A stretch of DNA of 54,370 bases from Planctomycetota bacterium (GTDB lineage: Bacteria; Planctomycetota; Brocadiia; Brocadiales; Bathyanammoxibiaceae): NCBI GenBank assembly GCA_023261505.1, contig JAHFOV010000005.1, positions 6,322 through 60,691 of the forward strand, read 5' to 3'. Position numbers and translations under genes: made by a program. Below the pieces are notes generated by a model, which was given only the letters and a program-made list of their open reading frames with translations, did not search any database and had not been told where the DNA came from. Numbering within the stretch: position 1 is the stretch's first letter; each line of letters starts with the position of its first letter. Below, in pieces: positions 25,012 to 34,303 of this stretch.

Positions 25012-27671
25012 CAGTAACACCTTCCACAAGATATAACCCAAAGGAAGTCGAAGACAGGTGGTATGCCTACTGGGAGGAAAAGGGCTATTTCCACAGCGAA
25101 CCCGATTCTAAAAGAAAGAGCTTCACAATTGTAATTCCCCCTCCAAATATAACGGGCGTCCTCCACATGGGGCACGCCCTGAACTGCATCCTGCAGGACG
25201 TACTTATCCGCTGGAGGCGCATGCAGGGATATAACACACTGTGGATGCCCGGAACCGACCACGCAGGAATTGCCACCCAAAATGTCGTTGAGAGAGAACT
25301 GCTCCAGAAGGGACTCCGTCGCCAGGACTTGGGCAGGGAGAAATTTGTTGAGGCCGTCTGGAAATGGCGGGAAGAATATGGCTCTACCATAATAAAACAG
25401 CTCAAGAAGATAGGAAGTTCCTGCGACTGGCAGAGGGAGCGCTTCACTATGGATCAAGGTCTCTCAATGGCCGTTAGAGAGGCCTTCTTAAGATTATGGA
25501 AGAAAGGCCTCATATACAAAGGCAAGTATATCATTAACTGGTGTCCAAGGTGTCAGACTGCCCTGGCCGATGACGAGGTGGACCATGATACCCACGAGGG
25601 CTTTCTATGGTATCTCAGGTACCCCTTCAAAGACGCACCTCACCTGAGCATTACAGTTGCTACAACCAGGCCTGAGACCATGCTAGGAGACGTGGCAGTA
25701 GCGGTAAATCCTAGCGATGAGCGCTACAAGGAATTTGTAGGCGAGAAGCTCCTGCTGCCTATTGTGGAGAGGGAGATACCCATCATTGCAGACGAGATGG
25801 TGGACAAAGAATTTGGCACGGGAGCCGTGAAGGTTACCCCTGCCCATGACCCTAACGACTTTGAGATGTCCCTGCGCCACCACCTCCAACCACTCATCGT
25901 TATGGCAGAGGATGGAACCATGAATACCCAGGCAGGGGAATTTTCCGGTATGGATAGATTTGAGTGCAGAGAGGCCCTGGTAGAGGAATTAAGGCAGAAA
26001 AAACTCCTTGCAAAGATAGAACTCTATTCCTACTCTGTGGGACACTGCTATCGCTGCCATACAGTTATAGAGCCTTACCTCTCAGACCAGTGGTTCGTCA
26101 GGATGAAACCCCTTGCCCAGGCCGCCATTAAAGCCACCGAAGAGGGCAGGGTAACCTTTTATCCAGAGAGATGGACTAAGGTCTATCTAAACTGGCTGGA
26201 AAACGTGAGAGACTGGTGCATCTCTCGCCAGATATGGTGGGGGCATCAAATTCCTGCCTGGTATTGTAAGGACTGCGGACATATAAATGTTGCCATAGAA
26301 AACCCCGGTGCGTGTACCCAATGCAAGGGTAAGAACCTGCAGCAAGATTTAGATGTATTGGATACCTGGTTCAGTTCGGCCTTATGGCCTTTCTCTACCC
26401 TGGGCTGGCCAGAAGAAGCCCCAGAACTTAAGACCTACTATCCCACCAGCGTCCTGGTCACTGGAAGGGATATCCTTTACTTCTGGGTGGCGAGGATGGT
26501 GATGATGGGATTGGAGATGCTGGGGGAAGAACCTTTCGGGAAGGTTTATATCCACGGCACTATACTGGACGAACAAGGTAGAAGAATGAGCAAATCCCTC
26601 GGCAATGGGATTGACCCCCTTGAGATGATAGAACGTTATGGGACAGACGCCGTGCGTATGTCCCTGCTGCTCCTTACCACAGAAGGACAGGACATAAAGC
26701 TCTCGGAGACAAAGTTTGGAATGGGGCGAAACTTCACTAACAAGATATGGAACGCTGCCAGGTTTGTTATCATGCAATTCAATCAATCTGAAATCGACCA
26801 GCCACCGTACCCTGTTGAAGGAGTATCTATGGCTTTTGAGGACAGATGGATCCTTAGCCGTCTAAGCAATGCTGTTACAAGCACTACAGAAGCCCTAGAA
26901 CATTTCAAGTTCAATGAAGCCCTACAAACCGTTTATGATTTCTTCTGGCATGACCTTTGCGATTGGTACCTGGAAATAATAAAACCAAGGCTTTACGAGC
27001 CTGAAAACCAAGCAGATAAGAAGTCTGCCCTTTCTACATTGTTCAATGTCTTCCATAACACCCTGAGGCTTCTCCATCCCTTTGCCCCGTTCCTTACTGA
27101 GGAGATATGGTCTTCCGTAAGTAAAAAGGGCACCATCCTATTAGAAGAGAATCTGATTATAGCTAAATGGCCAGAAGCTGGACCGAAAGACTTAGAAATC
27201 GAGAAGACCATGGAACTCCTACAGGAGTTGGTAAAAGCCGTTAGAAACATAAGGCGAAATTTTAATATACCCGATAGACAATCGTTAAAGGCAATTATAT
27301 CATCACCTGGAGTTTCAGAAGCCGAGAGTTTGAAGAACTTCAGCAATTTTCTCAAACAAAGGGCCTACCTGGAAGAGCTAGCGATTGGCCTTAATCTAGT
27401 CAGGCCAGATTCTTCCGCCAGCGCTGTTGTAGGGGCATTCCAGCTTTTTATACCCCTGGCAGGTATCATTGATGTGGAGGCGGAGAAGATACGTCAGGAT
27501 AAACAACTTCACCAACTAGAGGAGTATCTCCAAAAGGTAAAGAAAAAACTTTCTAGCAAAAACTTCCTCGAAAAAGCCCCTCCTGAGGTGGTGGAGAAGG
27601 AACAGACAAAGGAAAAGGAACTCGACGAACAGATTAGAAGATTGAGACTTGTCCTCGCCGAACTCAAATGA
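25008..27671 (+). CDS. valS: Valyl-tRNA synthetase
   Basis: 887 residues, the full family length. Class Ia enzyme: HMGH at residues ~53-56 replaces HIGH, and RRMSKSLGNG holds KMSKS with Met527. An editing domain lies in between, zinc-binding-type Cys pairs are visible (CYRCHT, CKDCGH..CTQCK), and a C-terminal coiled coil (~820-887) clamps tRNA. Coupled to cimA upstream and to the SUMF1-like gene downstream, both through 4 bp ATGA overlaps. Confidence 0.97.
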   Translation: MTVTPSTRYNPKEVEDRWYAYWEEKGYFHSEPDSKRKSFTIVIPPPNITGVLHMGHALNCILQDVLIRWRRMQGYNTLWMPGTDHAGIATQNVVERELLQKGLRRQDLGREKFVEAVWKWREEYGSTIIKQLKKIGSSCDWQRERFTMDQGLSMAVREAFLRLWKKGLIYKGKYIINWCPRCQTALADDEVDHDTHEGFLWYLRYPFKDAPHLSITVATTRPETMLGDVAVAVNPSDERYKEFVGEKLLLPIVEREIPIIADEMVDKEFGTGAVKVTPAHDPNDFEMSLRHHLQPLIVMAEDGTMNTQAGEFSGMDRFECREALVEELRQKKLLAKIELYSYSVGHCYRCHTVIEPYLSDQWFVRMKPLAQAAIKATEEGRVTFYPERWTKVYLNWLENVRDWCISRQIWWGHQIPAWYCKDCGHINVAIENPGACTQCKGKNLQQDLDVLDTWFSSALWPFSTLGWPEEAPELKTYYPTSVLVTGRDILYFWVARMVMMGLEMLGEEPFGKVYIHGTILDEQGRRMSKSLGNGIDPLEMIERYGTDAVRMSLLLLTTEGQDIKLSETKFGMGRNFTNKIWNAARFVIMQFNQSEIDQPPYPVEGVSMAFEDRWILSRLSNAVTSTTEALEHFKFNEALQTVYDFFWHDLCDWYLEIIKPRLYEPENQADKKSALSTLFNVFHNTLRLLHPFAPFLTEEIWSSVSKKGTILLEENLIIAKWPEAGPKDLEIEKTMELLQELVKAVRNIRRNFNIPDRQSLKAIISSPGVSEAESLKNFSNFLKQRAYLEELAIGLNLVRPDSSASAVVGAFQLFIPLAGIIDVEAEKIRQDKQLHQLEEYLQKVKKKLSSKNFLEKAPPEVVEKEQTKEKELDEQIRRLRLVLAELK

Positions 27672-29044
27672 CGCAGTTCTTGCCCCTTCTCTTTAGTGCC
27701 TACTACTTACGCAGGCTGAAGCCTGCGGCTACTTACTGCTTACTGCTTACTGCCTACTGTCTACTGTCTACTGTCTACTGCTTTGCAGAGGAGGCCCTTA
27801 AGATATGCCCAAAGTGCTTCAAGAGCTACCCTGCCGAGAGCAACTTCTGCTCGGTAGATGGAGAGAAGCTGATTACTGCAGTCTCTAAACTAGTGTGTCC
27901 CAAATGTGGCAGGAGGGGCGAAACTGGAGAGAAATTCTGCCCACAGGACGGAGAAAAACTGGTACCAGAGGGAGAAGAAGGGATAGAAAAAAAGAGGCTG
28001 GAGGCCTTGAAACATTATGAGGAAGGAAACCGCCTGTCAGACCAAAAGGAATATGACAAAGCCCTGGAAGAGTATTTAGCGGCAGAAAGGCTCTACGAGG
28101 AGCTGCCTGAACTCCATTACAACATCGGTTGGCTATACAGCAAGCTAGGCGCTGCAGAAGAGGCAATAAAACACATGAAGAGATATATAGCCCTTAAACC
28201 CCAGGCTGCGGATATAAACGATGCACTTGTTTATATTAATCTCCTCCAGAAGGGCATTGACGAGGCACAAAAGAGAAGTACTACTCTTCAGGACAGAAAC
28301 GAGGCCATGGAAAATGCGCTGGCAAAAAACAGAGAAAAATGGGATATGGTTCTCGTGGGAGCCGGGGAATTTATTATGGGCTCAGATGACCAGAGAGACG
28401 ATTGTTACCCAAACCATAATGTGTATCTTCCCGCCTTTTACATTGACCGTTACGAGGTAACCAACGCCCAGTACTATGAATTCCTTGAGTATATAAAAAA
28501 GACAGGAGACCACAGCAAATGCCATAGGGATGAACCTCCTGGAAAAGACCACACGCCCAGGAACTGGGAAGACAGCTATTATGACAACCCAGATTTCCCT
28601 GTTACAAGGATAGACTGGTACGATGCCTACGCTTACGCCGCCTGGGCAGGCAAGCGCCTTCCCACAGAGGCTGAGTGGGAAAAGGCAGCCAGGGGGCCAA
28701 ATGGTAACCGCTTCCCCTGGGGAAACGAGTGGAATCCCGAAAACTGTAATGTGGGGGGGGAGCAGAAGCCTGTGGGGAGTTATCCGCAAGGAGTCAGCCC
28801 CTATGGATGCCATGACATGGCAGGAAGTGTGGCAGAATGGGTGGCCGATTGGTATGACCCTGAATACTATCAAAGAAGTCACTCCAATAACCCCCAGGGC
28901 CCAGAAAAAGGGGTAAAAAAGGTCATTAGAGGTGGCTCGCGTTTCGGCAGGGGCTTCCTGCTCCGCTCCACCGCGCGCAAGTGCGAGGCCCCTAACATTC
29001 ATAACCAGGCCGTAGGCTTCCGCTGTGTCAAAAAACCTTCCTAA
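27668..29044 (+). CDS. Secreted zinc-ribbon/TPR/SUMF1-like protein
   Basis: 458 residues. Order: a signal-like hydrophobic segment (~20-40), two zinc-ribbon-like motifs (CPKC..FC at 47-61 and CPKC..FC at 77-91), TPR helices (~110-200), then a formylglycine-generating-enzyme-like (SUMF1) domain from ~225 (FYIDRYEVTNAQYYEF, RLPTEAEWEKAARG, GSVAEWVADWYD, VIRGGSRFGRGFLLRS). The catalytic Cys pair of true FGEs is absent from the RGGS region, so it is probably a non-catalytic relative, perhaps a binding or envelope protein. Its N-terminal ~40 residues are written by repeat sequence (see findings). Translationally coupled to valS (ATGA). Confidence 0.85.
   Translation: MTQFLPLLFSAYYLRRLKPAATYCLLLTAYCLLSTVYCFAEEALKICPKCFKSYPAESNFCSVDGEKLITAVSKLVCPKCGRRGETGEKFCPQDGEKLVPEGEEGIEKKRLEALKHYEEGNRLSDQKEYDKALEEYLAAERLYEELPELHYNIGWLYSKLGAAEEAIKHMKRYIALKPQAADINDALVYINLLQKGIDEAQKRSTTLQDRNEAMENALAKNREKWDMVLVGAGEFIMGSDDQRDDCYPNHNVYLPAFYIDRYEVTNAQYYEFLEYIKKTGDHSKCHRDEPPGKDHTPRNWEDSYYDNPDFPVTRIDWYDAYAYAAWAGKRLPTEAEWEKAARGPNGNRFPWGNEWNPENCNVGGEQKPVGSYPQGVSPYGCHDMAGSVAEWVADWYDPEYYQRSHSNNPQGPEKGVKKVIRGGSRFGRGFLLRSTARKCEAPNIHNQAVGFRCVKKPS
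27710..27782. repeat. Family D palindrome plus family F repeats inside the signal-peptide coding region
   Basis: CGCAGGC..GCCTGCGGCTAC at 27710-27732, followed by CTTACTGCTTACTGCCTACTG and CTACTGTCTACTGTC units up to 27782. All are read in frame as the N-terminal segment of the SUMF1-like protein. Confidence 0.85.
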
Positions 29045-29139
29045 ATTAGAAATTAATTAGAGCTAGATTCAATTTGTATTACTACGGGGTTGGAATTGGT
29101 AGCTTCTTCTATCAGGGTAACTTTGGGTCTCCTGACTGC

Positions 29140-29222
29140 TTCCCCCTCCCTTGAAGGGAGGGGGAAGGGGGAGGGTGACATTCACCCCCACCCCACCCTC
29201 CCCCATCAAGAGGGAGGGAATT
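29140..29222. repeat. C-rich/G-rich palindromic repeats between the SUMF1-like and VIT genes
   Basis: CCCCCTCCCTTGAAGGGAGGG followed by CACCCTCCCCCATC..AGAGGGAGGG. Two nested inverted repeats, the last GGGAGGG lying at Shine-Dalgarno distance from the GTG start of the next gene. Confidence 0.75.
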
Positions 29223-29223
29223 T

Positions 29224-30018
29224 GTGTTACCACTTTTTAAGACGCTTCTGTCCATGGGAATACTGTCCAAGATATTAGGTACAGACGGGTTAATCCCTTT
29301 TGAAAAGCAAACCCTTACCCGTCAACACTGGCACAGCGTACAGGGCAAGTTTGTACGTGAAGTGGTCTTCGGTATGAACGATGGCATGGTGGAGACCCTG
29401 GGGTTCGTAACCGGCGTCTTTGGGGCGGTGGCCTCAAATAAGATTATAGTAATCACTGGACTTGCCCAGATCCTGGCGGGGTCTATTTCCATGGGCATCG
29501 GGGCCTACCTCTCTCAGAAGGCCTATGCCGAATTCTATGCACGTGAGGAAGAAACTGAAAGAAAGGAGATGGAAATGGCGCCAGAAGAGGAAGGGGATGA
29601 GATAAAAGCCATCTTCCGAAAAAAGGGGTTCAAGGGGGAGGAACTGGAGATGGTTGTCCGGAGAATAATCTCCAATAAAGAGGTTTGGTTACAAACCATG
29701 ATGGAACAGGAACTGGGCCTTACTAAAGAAGGTTATACAGACCCTTTAAAGTCCGGGTTAGTTACGGGTTTTTCCTATTTTGCTGGTGCAATCCCCCCAC
29801 TAGCTCCTTACTTCTTCTTTGGTGGTTTCGAGTCTTTTTTTCTCTCTATATTTTTCTCGTTAATTTTCTTATTTATAGTGGGTAGTATAAGGGGCCGCTG
29901 GATTGGAAGGGAGTGGTGGTGGAAGGGGCTTGAGATGGTAGGCTTTGGAGGAGGGGCGGTAATTGTGACTTACTACATCGGCAGGGTCATATCTTTAGTT
30001 TTTGGAGTTGGGGTTTAA
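29224..30018 (+). CDS. VIT1/CCC1-family membrane transporter
   Basis: 264 residues. The N-terminal region FGMNDGMVETLGFVTGV and GAGSISMGIGAYLSQKA-type helices, a charged cytoplasmic metal-binding-like segment (EREEETERKEME...EEEGDE), then helices near the C-terminus. Members move iron or manganese, in eukaryotes into vacuoles; in bacteria they are also fused to ferritin-like domains, which this one lacks. The GTG at 29224 has GGAGGG five bases upstream, but that motif is part of a repeat; the ATG at 29254 is an alternative start. Four to five membrane helices are expected. Confidence 0.8.
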   Translation: MLPLFKTLLSMGILSKILGTDGLIPFEKQTLTRQHWHSVQGKFVREVVFGMNDGMVETLGFVTGVFGAVASNKIIVITGLAQILAGSISMGIGAYLSQKAYAEFYAREEETERKEMEMAPEEEGDEIKAIFRKKGFKGEELEMVVRRIISNKEVWLQTMMEQELGLTKEGYTDPLKSGLVTGFSYFAGAIPPLAPYFFFGGFESFFLSIFFSLIFLFIVGSIRGRWIGREWWWKGLEMVGFGGGAVIVTYYIGRVISLVFGVGV

Positions 30019-30042
30019 TCCCTAGCTAGGCGATGCGTCTTC

Positions 30043-31005
30043 ATGGCTAATCTAATCCTGCGTGTAAATGGCGTACTCCCTGCCTTTATGCAGGAGATGG
30101 GTCATTACCATAAGAGGGCAGAAGAATTGGCCCAGAAGGCCTGGCCTCTGGTCAATACTTCCTGTTCCTTATTCATAGAGAACGGCGGACACCCCCTGTT
30201 TCATCTATTAGTGGATATTGGTTCTGGAGTTGTCGAAAGCCTTCTAAAGTACGAGTATACAAAGAGACTTAAAATTCCTGGGTATAAGCTGAGGCCACCG
30301 GACTGCCTTCTGTTTACTCATTCACATCCAGACCACTGCGTAGAACTTTATATACTGCTAGAAGGATTAATGAGGAGGAGGCCCCAGGCACAATATAAGA
30401 ACTGGAAACTACCACTAATAGGAACGCCAAGGTGCCTAGACACACTTATCGAAAGGTTTTTCTGGCTTAAACCTCATTTAGAGCCAAAGGCGGTAGATTT
30501 CGATCAGTCTTCGGAAATACCTATAAAAGGTGTTGGGAACATTTCTTTGACCGCCATTGAGGTCTGCCACGCTGAACATGCACCAGGGGCTGCAATATAT
30601 CTGCTGAAGTGCAATGGTAAGAAGATACTCTTTGGCTGGGATTTCCTTTCTATAAAGGGGAATGCTAACAGCCTTCTGGCTGGGGCTGATATAGCCTTCC
30701 TGGACGGTAACACATGGAACCCGCACCCCGAGACGGGTCACATCTCCATAACGGAGGGACTGGAATTGGTGAGGCTTTGGCAACCAAGACATACCTTTTT
30801 CATACACTACAGCGGTTATGAAGATCAGGAGGATGAGGACAAAGGCTTACCTGGACCGATGACTACAGCGGAATTAGAGACGAGAATAGCTGAGGTTACC
30901 TCTCACTGGGATTGGCCTCCTCACAGAATACAGATGGCTAGACCAGGGATGGAAATTCATCTCAAGGAGAATCAAGGCCCAGAGGTGTTTTATGCTGAAC
31001 TTTGA
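30043..31005 (+). CDS. Metallo-beta-lactamase-fold hydrolase
   Basis: 320 residues. The metal site HSHPDHC (~95-101), a later CHAEHAPG (~180), the DGNTW Asp (~227) and the C-terminal HISITEG and FIHYSG His residues give a complete two-metal MBL set. The overall pattern with an RNase Z/PhnP/PqqB-like core suggests a phosphodiesterase or cofactor-biosynthesis hydrolase rather than a lactamase. It starts 25 bp after the VIT1/CCC1 gene, probably in the same transcript. Substrate unknown. Confidence 0.85.
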   Translation: MANLILRVNGVLPAFMQEMGHYHKRAEELAQKAWPLVNTSCSLFIENGGHPLFHLLVDIGSGVVESLLKYEYTKRLKIPGYKLRPPDCLLFTHSHPDHCVELYILLEGLMRRRPQAQYKNWKLPLIGTPRCLDTLIERFFWLKPHLEPKAVDFDQSSEIPIKGVGNISLTAIEVCHAEHAPGAAIYLLKCNGKKILFGWDFLSIKGNANSLLAGADIAFLDGNTWNPHPETGHISITEGLELVRLWQPRHTFFIHYSGYEDQEDEDKGLPGPMTTAELETRIAEVTSHWDWPPHRIQMARPGMEIHLKENQGPEVFYAEL

Positions 31006-31447
31006 TTCTTTACATAATCTTTTGGTCTGAAAATAAGAAAACGACTAACTTCAGCAGTTTTCCCGCTGCCAGGCCATCCTTCCTTAAGAGAGGGCCTTTC
31101 CTAAAAGGGCCAACCGTAGAGGATCCCACAAAAAGCTTGGTGCATTTGACTGGAATCCTGTACTACGTAAGTAACCTTTAGGCTTTAAATCTGCAGATAC
31201 CCCATTGACAATCCTCGTCCCGTAGTTAAACTTATTAGACTGTTCTGTAATGACAAAGTGTACAAAAGGCAAATCTGTCCGCCACGTTGATTGGTGAATC
31301 CACCAATTCTTTTGGTGCAATGTAGGATTTTTGTTTCGCTATTTTTGAAAATGCCGAGCAAATTCACCTTAGTGATACACTAGACTGCACTCAGTGCTGA
31401 GCGATCCCGGTTACTACACTGGACATTAGTGTAACCAGAGAAACTAT
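31006..31447. other. 442 bp non-coding gap before the transposase-derived gene
   Basis: Contains a decayed family C element at ~31270-31316 (AATCTGTCCGCCACGTTG..GGTGAATCCACC) and a hairpin at 31409-31436 (GGTTACTACACT / AGTGTAACC) just before the transposase-like ORF. No convincing gene. Confidence 0.6.
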
Positions 31448-32737
31448 ATGTTTATCAGGATGGTAAAGACAACGACGGGGTCACAGAAAAAGACCCACTG
31501 CTATCTCAGGGTAGTGGAGAGTTATCGGTCTAACGGCAAGGTAAAGCAGAGGGTCTTGTGGAACATGGGTAAGTTGGAGAGGGTACGCCCTGGCCTTAAT
31601 GGTTTGTTAAAGTCTCTAATTAGATTCTCCGGGGAACAATTCTTAAACGTAAGAGAGATAAAAGATAGACGAGTAAGTGAATATGGAAATATCCTCCTAC
31701 TAAAATATCTATGGGAAGGCTCGGGATTTAGAAAAATCCTGGAGTCCAACTTAGGGAAGGATGCAGACTGTATAATGGCTATGGTTTTTTATAGGTTATG
31801 CCAGCCAGCCACATACGCCTGCGGTGCTACCGCCCTGCTAAGCTGGTTAAAGAGGATTAATCTGCCTGAAGCGGAGAGGCTGGCTAGGTTAGGCCAGGGG
31901 AGGTTGAGGAAGAGACTATTAAACGGCATAAACACTTTGGGCAGGCTGGAATGGTCAGAAAGGCAAAAATCCGTGTCAGGTCATACTTTGAGAAAATTAC
32001 CCGCAGCAAAAAGAAGCTTCATTATAGAGATAGGTCCTTTATCTTATAGAGGAAAAAGGTATAGAAACAATTACCTGGCAATCCTTCCACTGGGCAGTAA
32101 TAACTTTACACGGTTCAGGGTTCATACCAGGAAAGAATTCGTGGCAATGCTCCAGAAATTAAAGAGTACCAAGGGGATTCTCATAGTAAGGTACTCCACA
32201 CTAGGAAGGAAAGGAGTAGCCTTTCTGGACAAGGAATCCGTTCCTTATCTGGCCTTTTTTAAAAAGCTTCAGCCAACTCGCCGTAGGCCCAGGAGGAGGC
32301 ACCTTACCATTGGGTACGGCAATCAAAAAGTTCAGCTAAGGACAAATATTGCAAAGAGTACCAGCCTCTACCAGGCAAAAAGGGCCTTTAAAGGCCTCCT
32401 GGAAGCAGAGTCCGCCCTTGGTCGGCCAGCTTTACCCCCTTTTATGCCACCAGGGAAGGCTTATTTGAAGGGTTACATACTAGTGCTCATGCTGGCGTAT
32501 CTAATAGAAAAGCTCCTACAGAAAGGACTTGCCAAGCATGGCATTCGATTTCAACCGAAAGAAGCCCTGGATACGCTAAAAGAGGTCAGGATAGTAAGTA
32601 ATCTCTTAGCAGGTAGAAGGTGGGATTATCTAACTGGCATGACGCGTGAGCGGTGTACCTTGCTAAAAATCTTCGGAATAAAGAGGCCCTCTCTCAATCT
32701 CAAAGCCCAAATGACAAATGCAACTTTTGGAGTTTGA
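31448..32737 (+). CDS. IS1634/IS4-type transposase-derived protein without catalytic DDE residues
   Basis: 429 residues, one uninterrupted frame. The N-terminus (FIRMVKTTTG..YLRVVESYRSNGKVKQRVLW) and C-terminus (AYLIEKLL..EALDTLKEVRIVSN..LLKIFGIKRPS) are those of IS1634-family transposases. The middle has lost the expected catalytic blocks: where the first Asp should be (DLTS-type) there is IIEIGPLSYRG, and the ADRGM-type block reads IVRYSTLGRKG. The protein is ~100 residues shorter than active members. Despite this, no stop codon or frameshift has accumulated. It may be a domesticated transposase. A hairpin lies 12-39 bp upstream; no clear second IS end was found. Confidence 0.7.
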   Translation: MFIRMVKTTTGSQKKTHCYLRVVESYRSNGKVKQRVLWNMGKLERVRPGLNGLLKSLIRFSGEQFLNVREIKDRRVSEYGNILLLKYLWEGSGFRKILESNLGKDADCIMAMVFYRLCQPATYACGATALLSWLKRINLPEAERLARLGQGRLRKRLLNGINTLGRLEWSERQKSVSGHTLRKLPAAKRSFIIEIGPLSYRGKRYRNNYLAILPLGSNNFTRFRVHTRKEFVAMLQKLKSTKGILIVRYSTLGRKGVAFLDKESVPYLAFFKKLQPTRRRPRRRHLTIGYGNQKVQLRTNIAKSTSLYQAKRAFKGLLEAESALGRPALPPFMPPGKAYLKGYILVLMLAYLIEKLLQKGLAKHGIRFQPKEALDTLKEVRIVSNLLAGRRWDYLTGMTRERCTLLKIFGIKRPSLNLKAQMTNATFGV

Positions 32738-32758
32738 GTTTTATAATTTGAATTTTCT

Positions 32759-33115
32759 ATGGCAGAGGTAGAAATGTTACCCTTTTTGATAGCCATTTTG
32801 ACCTTCAGCATCGCCGCTTTCTTGTATTTCAATCGCAAGATAATATTTAGTCTCCTCTTTCTCTTTATCTTCTACGGGCTAAACCTATGGATTGCAATTG
32901 AAGTCTTTCTTCCACAACACAAGGCAATATTTCTTTTACTGGCAGGGACGTTTGAATTCTTCCCCCTTTCGCTCTTATTGGCCTTCTTTCTAGATACAAG
33001 ATATGGGTGGTTCTGCTTTGATATGTCTTACTCCTGGGCATTTGTCTGGGGTTTTGGCCTTATATTTCTAGGTATAAACTTTGTGAGTAAAAGTATATCA
33101 TTTCTACTGGGGTAA
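32759..33115 (+). CDS. Small membrane protein upstream of lpxB
   Basis: 118 residues, not recognised as a family. About four hydrophobic segments: FLIAILTFSIAAFLYF, IIFSLLFLFIFYGLNLWIAI, ILLLAGTFEFFPLSLLLAFF and WAFVWGFGLIFLGINF. Few charges between them. It starts 22 bp after the transposase-derived gene and ends 3 bp before the lpxB start, so it is very likely co-translated with lpxB. It is not the LAB_N domain found next to some lpxB genes, as judged by absence of the usual QW/sEkxkxS motif. A role in the envelope is inferred from position. Confidence 0.65.
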   Translation: MAEVEMLPFLIAILTFSIAAFLYFNRKIIFSLLFLFIFYGLNLWIAIEVFLPQHKAIFLLLAGTFEFFPLSLLLAFFLDTRYGWFCFDMSYSWAFVWGFGLIFLGINFVSKSISFLLG

Positions 33116-33118
33116 ACG

Positions 33119-34261
33119 TTGAGTAACAAAAGGATATTTATTAGTGCTGGTGAGGCCTCCGGGGACCTACATGGAGCCAATCTTATCAAAGAAATATTAA
33201 GGAAGGCTCCGGAGGTAGAAATCTATGGGCTTGGCAGACGGAGGATGGTTGAGGCTGGACTACACTGCCTACATTCTATGGATAATCACTCTGTTATGTG
33301 GGCAGAGACTTTATTCAGTATACCTACCCTATGGGGTGTTTACAAAGATTGTGTAAGTTTCTTTCAATCTCATAGACCGCAGGCGGTAATCCTTATTGAT
33401 TATGCAGGGTTTAATCTATACCTTGCCCAGGCCGCACGCAGATTAAATATCCCCGTTATCTATTACATCTGCCCCCAGCTCTGGGCCCACGGAGCATGGC
33501 GAGTAAAGAAACTAAAGAGGCTGGTTAGTAAGGTGCTTGTTATCTATCCATTTGAAGAAGAGTTTTATGAGAGAGCTGGAATACCTGTACGCCATGTGGG
33601 CCACCCTCTCTTTGATGAACTCTCAAACAGAAGTGTGGATAACGAATTAGTGGACAAACTCAGGTCGAAAGGAAAATCTGTTTCAGGCGAAATAGTCTCC
33701 ATCCTCCCTGGCAGCCGCCCACAGGAAATAAAGAAACTCCTGCCTATATTCCTTAAGGCTGCGGGGATCATAAAAGAGAAGCTTCCGAGGAGCCACTTTC
33801 TCGTTTCTTGTGGTCATATAGACCACTTGCCACTTATTCATACGTTGGTAAAGAAACATGGTCTGGATGCTGAAATTGTAATAGGTTCGCTCGGTGAGAT
33901 TATTGAAGCCTCTACCCTTTGCCTGACAGCCTCAGGTACCGTTAACCTGGAAGTCGCCTATCATCTTAAACCCATGGTCACTGCCTACAGGGTTACCCCC
34001 TTTGCCTATTTTGTTGCAAGGCCTTATATGGACACCCCATTCCTATGCCTTGTGAATGTGATAGCAAAGAAGCCCCTTGTACCAGAAAAACTCATGTATA
34101 AGGATGATCACTTCTGGGTCGCCCAGCAAGCCCTGAAATTGCTTACAAAAGAAGAAAAAAGGAATGAAGTAATAAAGGAGCTTTCTAGTGTTATAAAGGA
34201 CTTTGCCCTACCCGGGGCCTCAGCCCTGTCCGCACAGGAGATATTGGCGATAATACAATAA
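33119..34261 (+). CDS. lpxB: Lipid-A-disaccharide synthase
   Basis: 380 residues. Joins UDP-diacylglucosamine and lipid X to form the lipid A disaccharide. GT19 signatures: SAGEASGDLHGA at the N-terminus, DYAGFNL, YYICPQLWAHGAWR, the ILPGSRPQEI motif and the C-terminal ASGTVNLEVA region (GT-B UDP site). The start is TTG at 33119-33121, giving the canonical MSNKRIFISAGE; no strong Shine-Dalgarno sequence is present, consistent with coupling to the preceding gene. Its presence indicates that this lineage makes lipid A. Confidence 0.93.
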   Translation: MSNKRIFISAGEASGDLHGANLIKEILRKAPEVEIYGLGRRRMVEAGLHCLHSMDNHSVMWAETLFSIPTLWGVYKDCVSFFQSHRPQAVILIDYAGFNLYLAQAARRLNIPVIYYICPQLWAHGAWRVKKLKRLVSKVLVIYPFEEEFYERAGIPVRHVGHPLFDELSNRSVDNELVDKLRSKGKSVSGEIVSILPGSRPQEIKKLLPIFLKAAGIIKEKLPRSHFLVSCGHIDHLPLIHTLVKKHGLDAEIVIGSLGEIIEASTLCLTASGTVNLEVAYHLKPMVTAYRVTPFAYFVARPYMDTPFLCLVNVIAKKPLVPEKLMYKDDHFWVAQQALKLLTKEEKRNEVIKELSSVIKDFALPGASALSAQEILAIIQ

Positions 34262-34303
34262 ACAAACTATTTACAAGGCCCACAAATCGTTTATAATTTT
34301 GCT

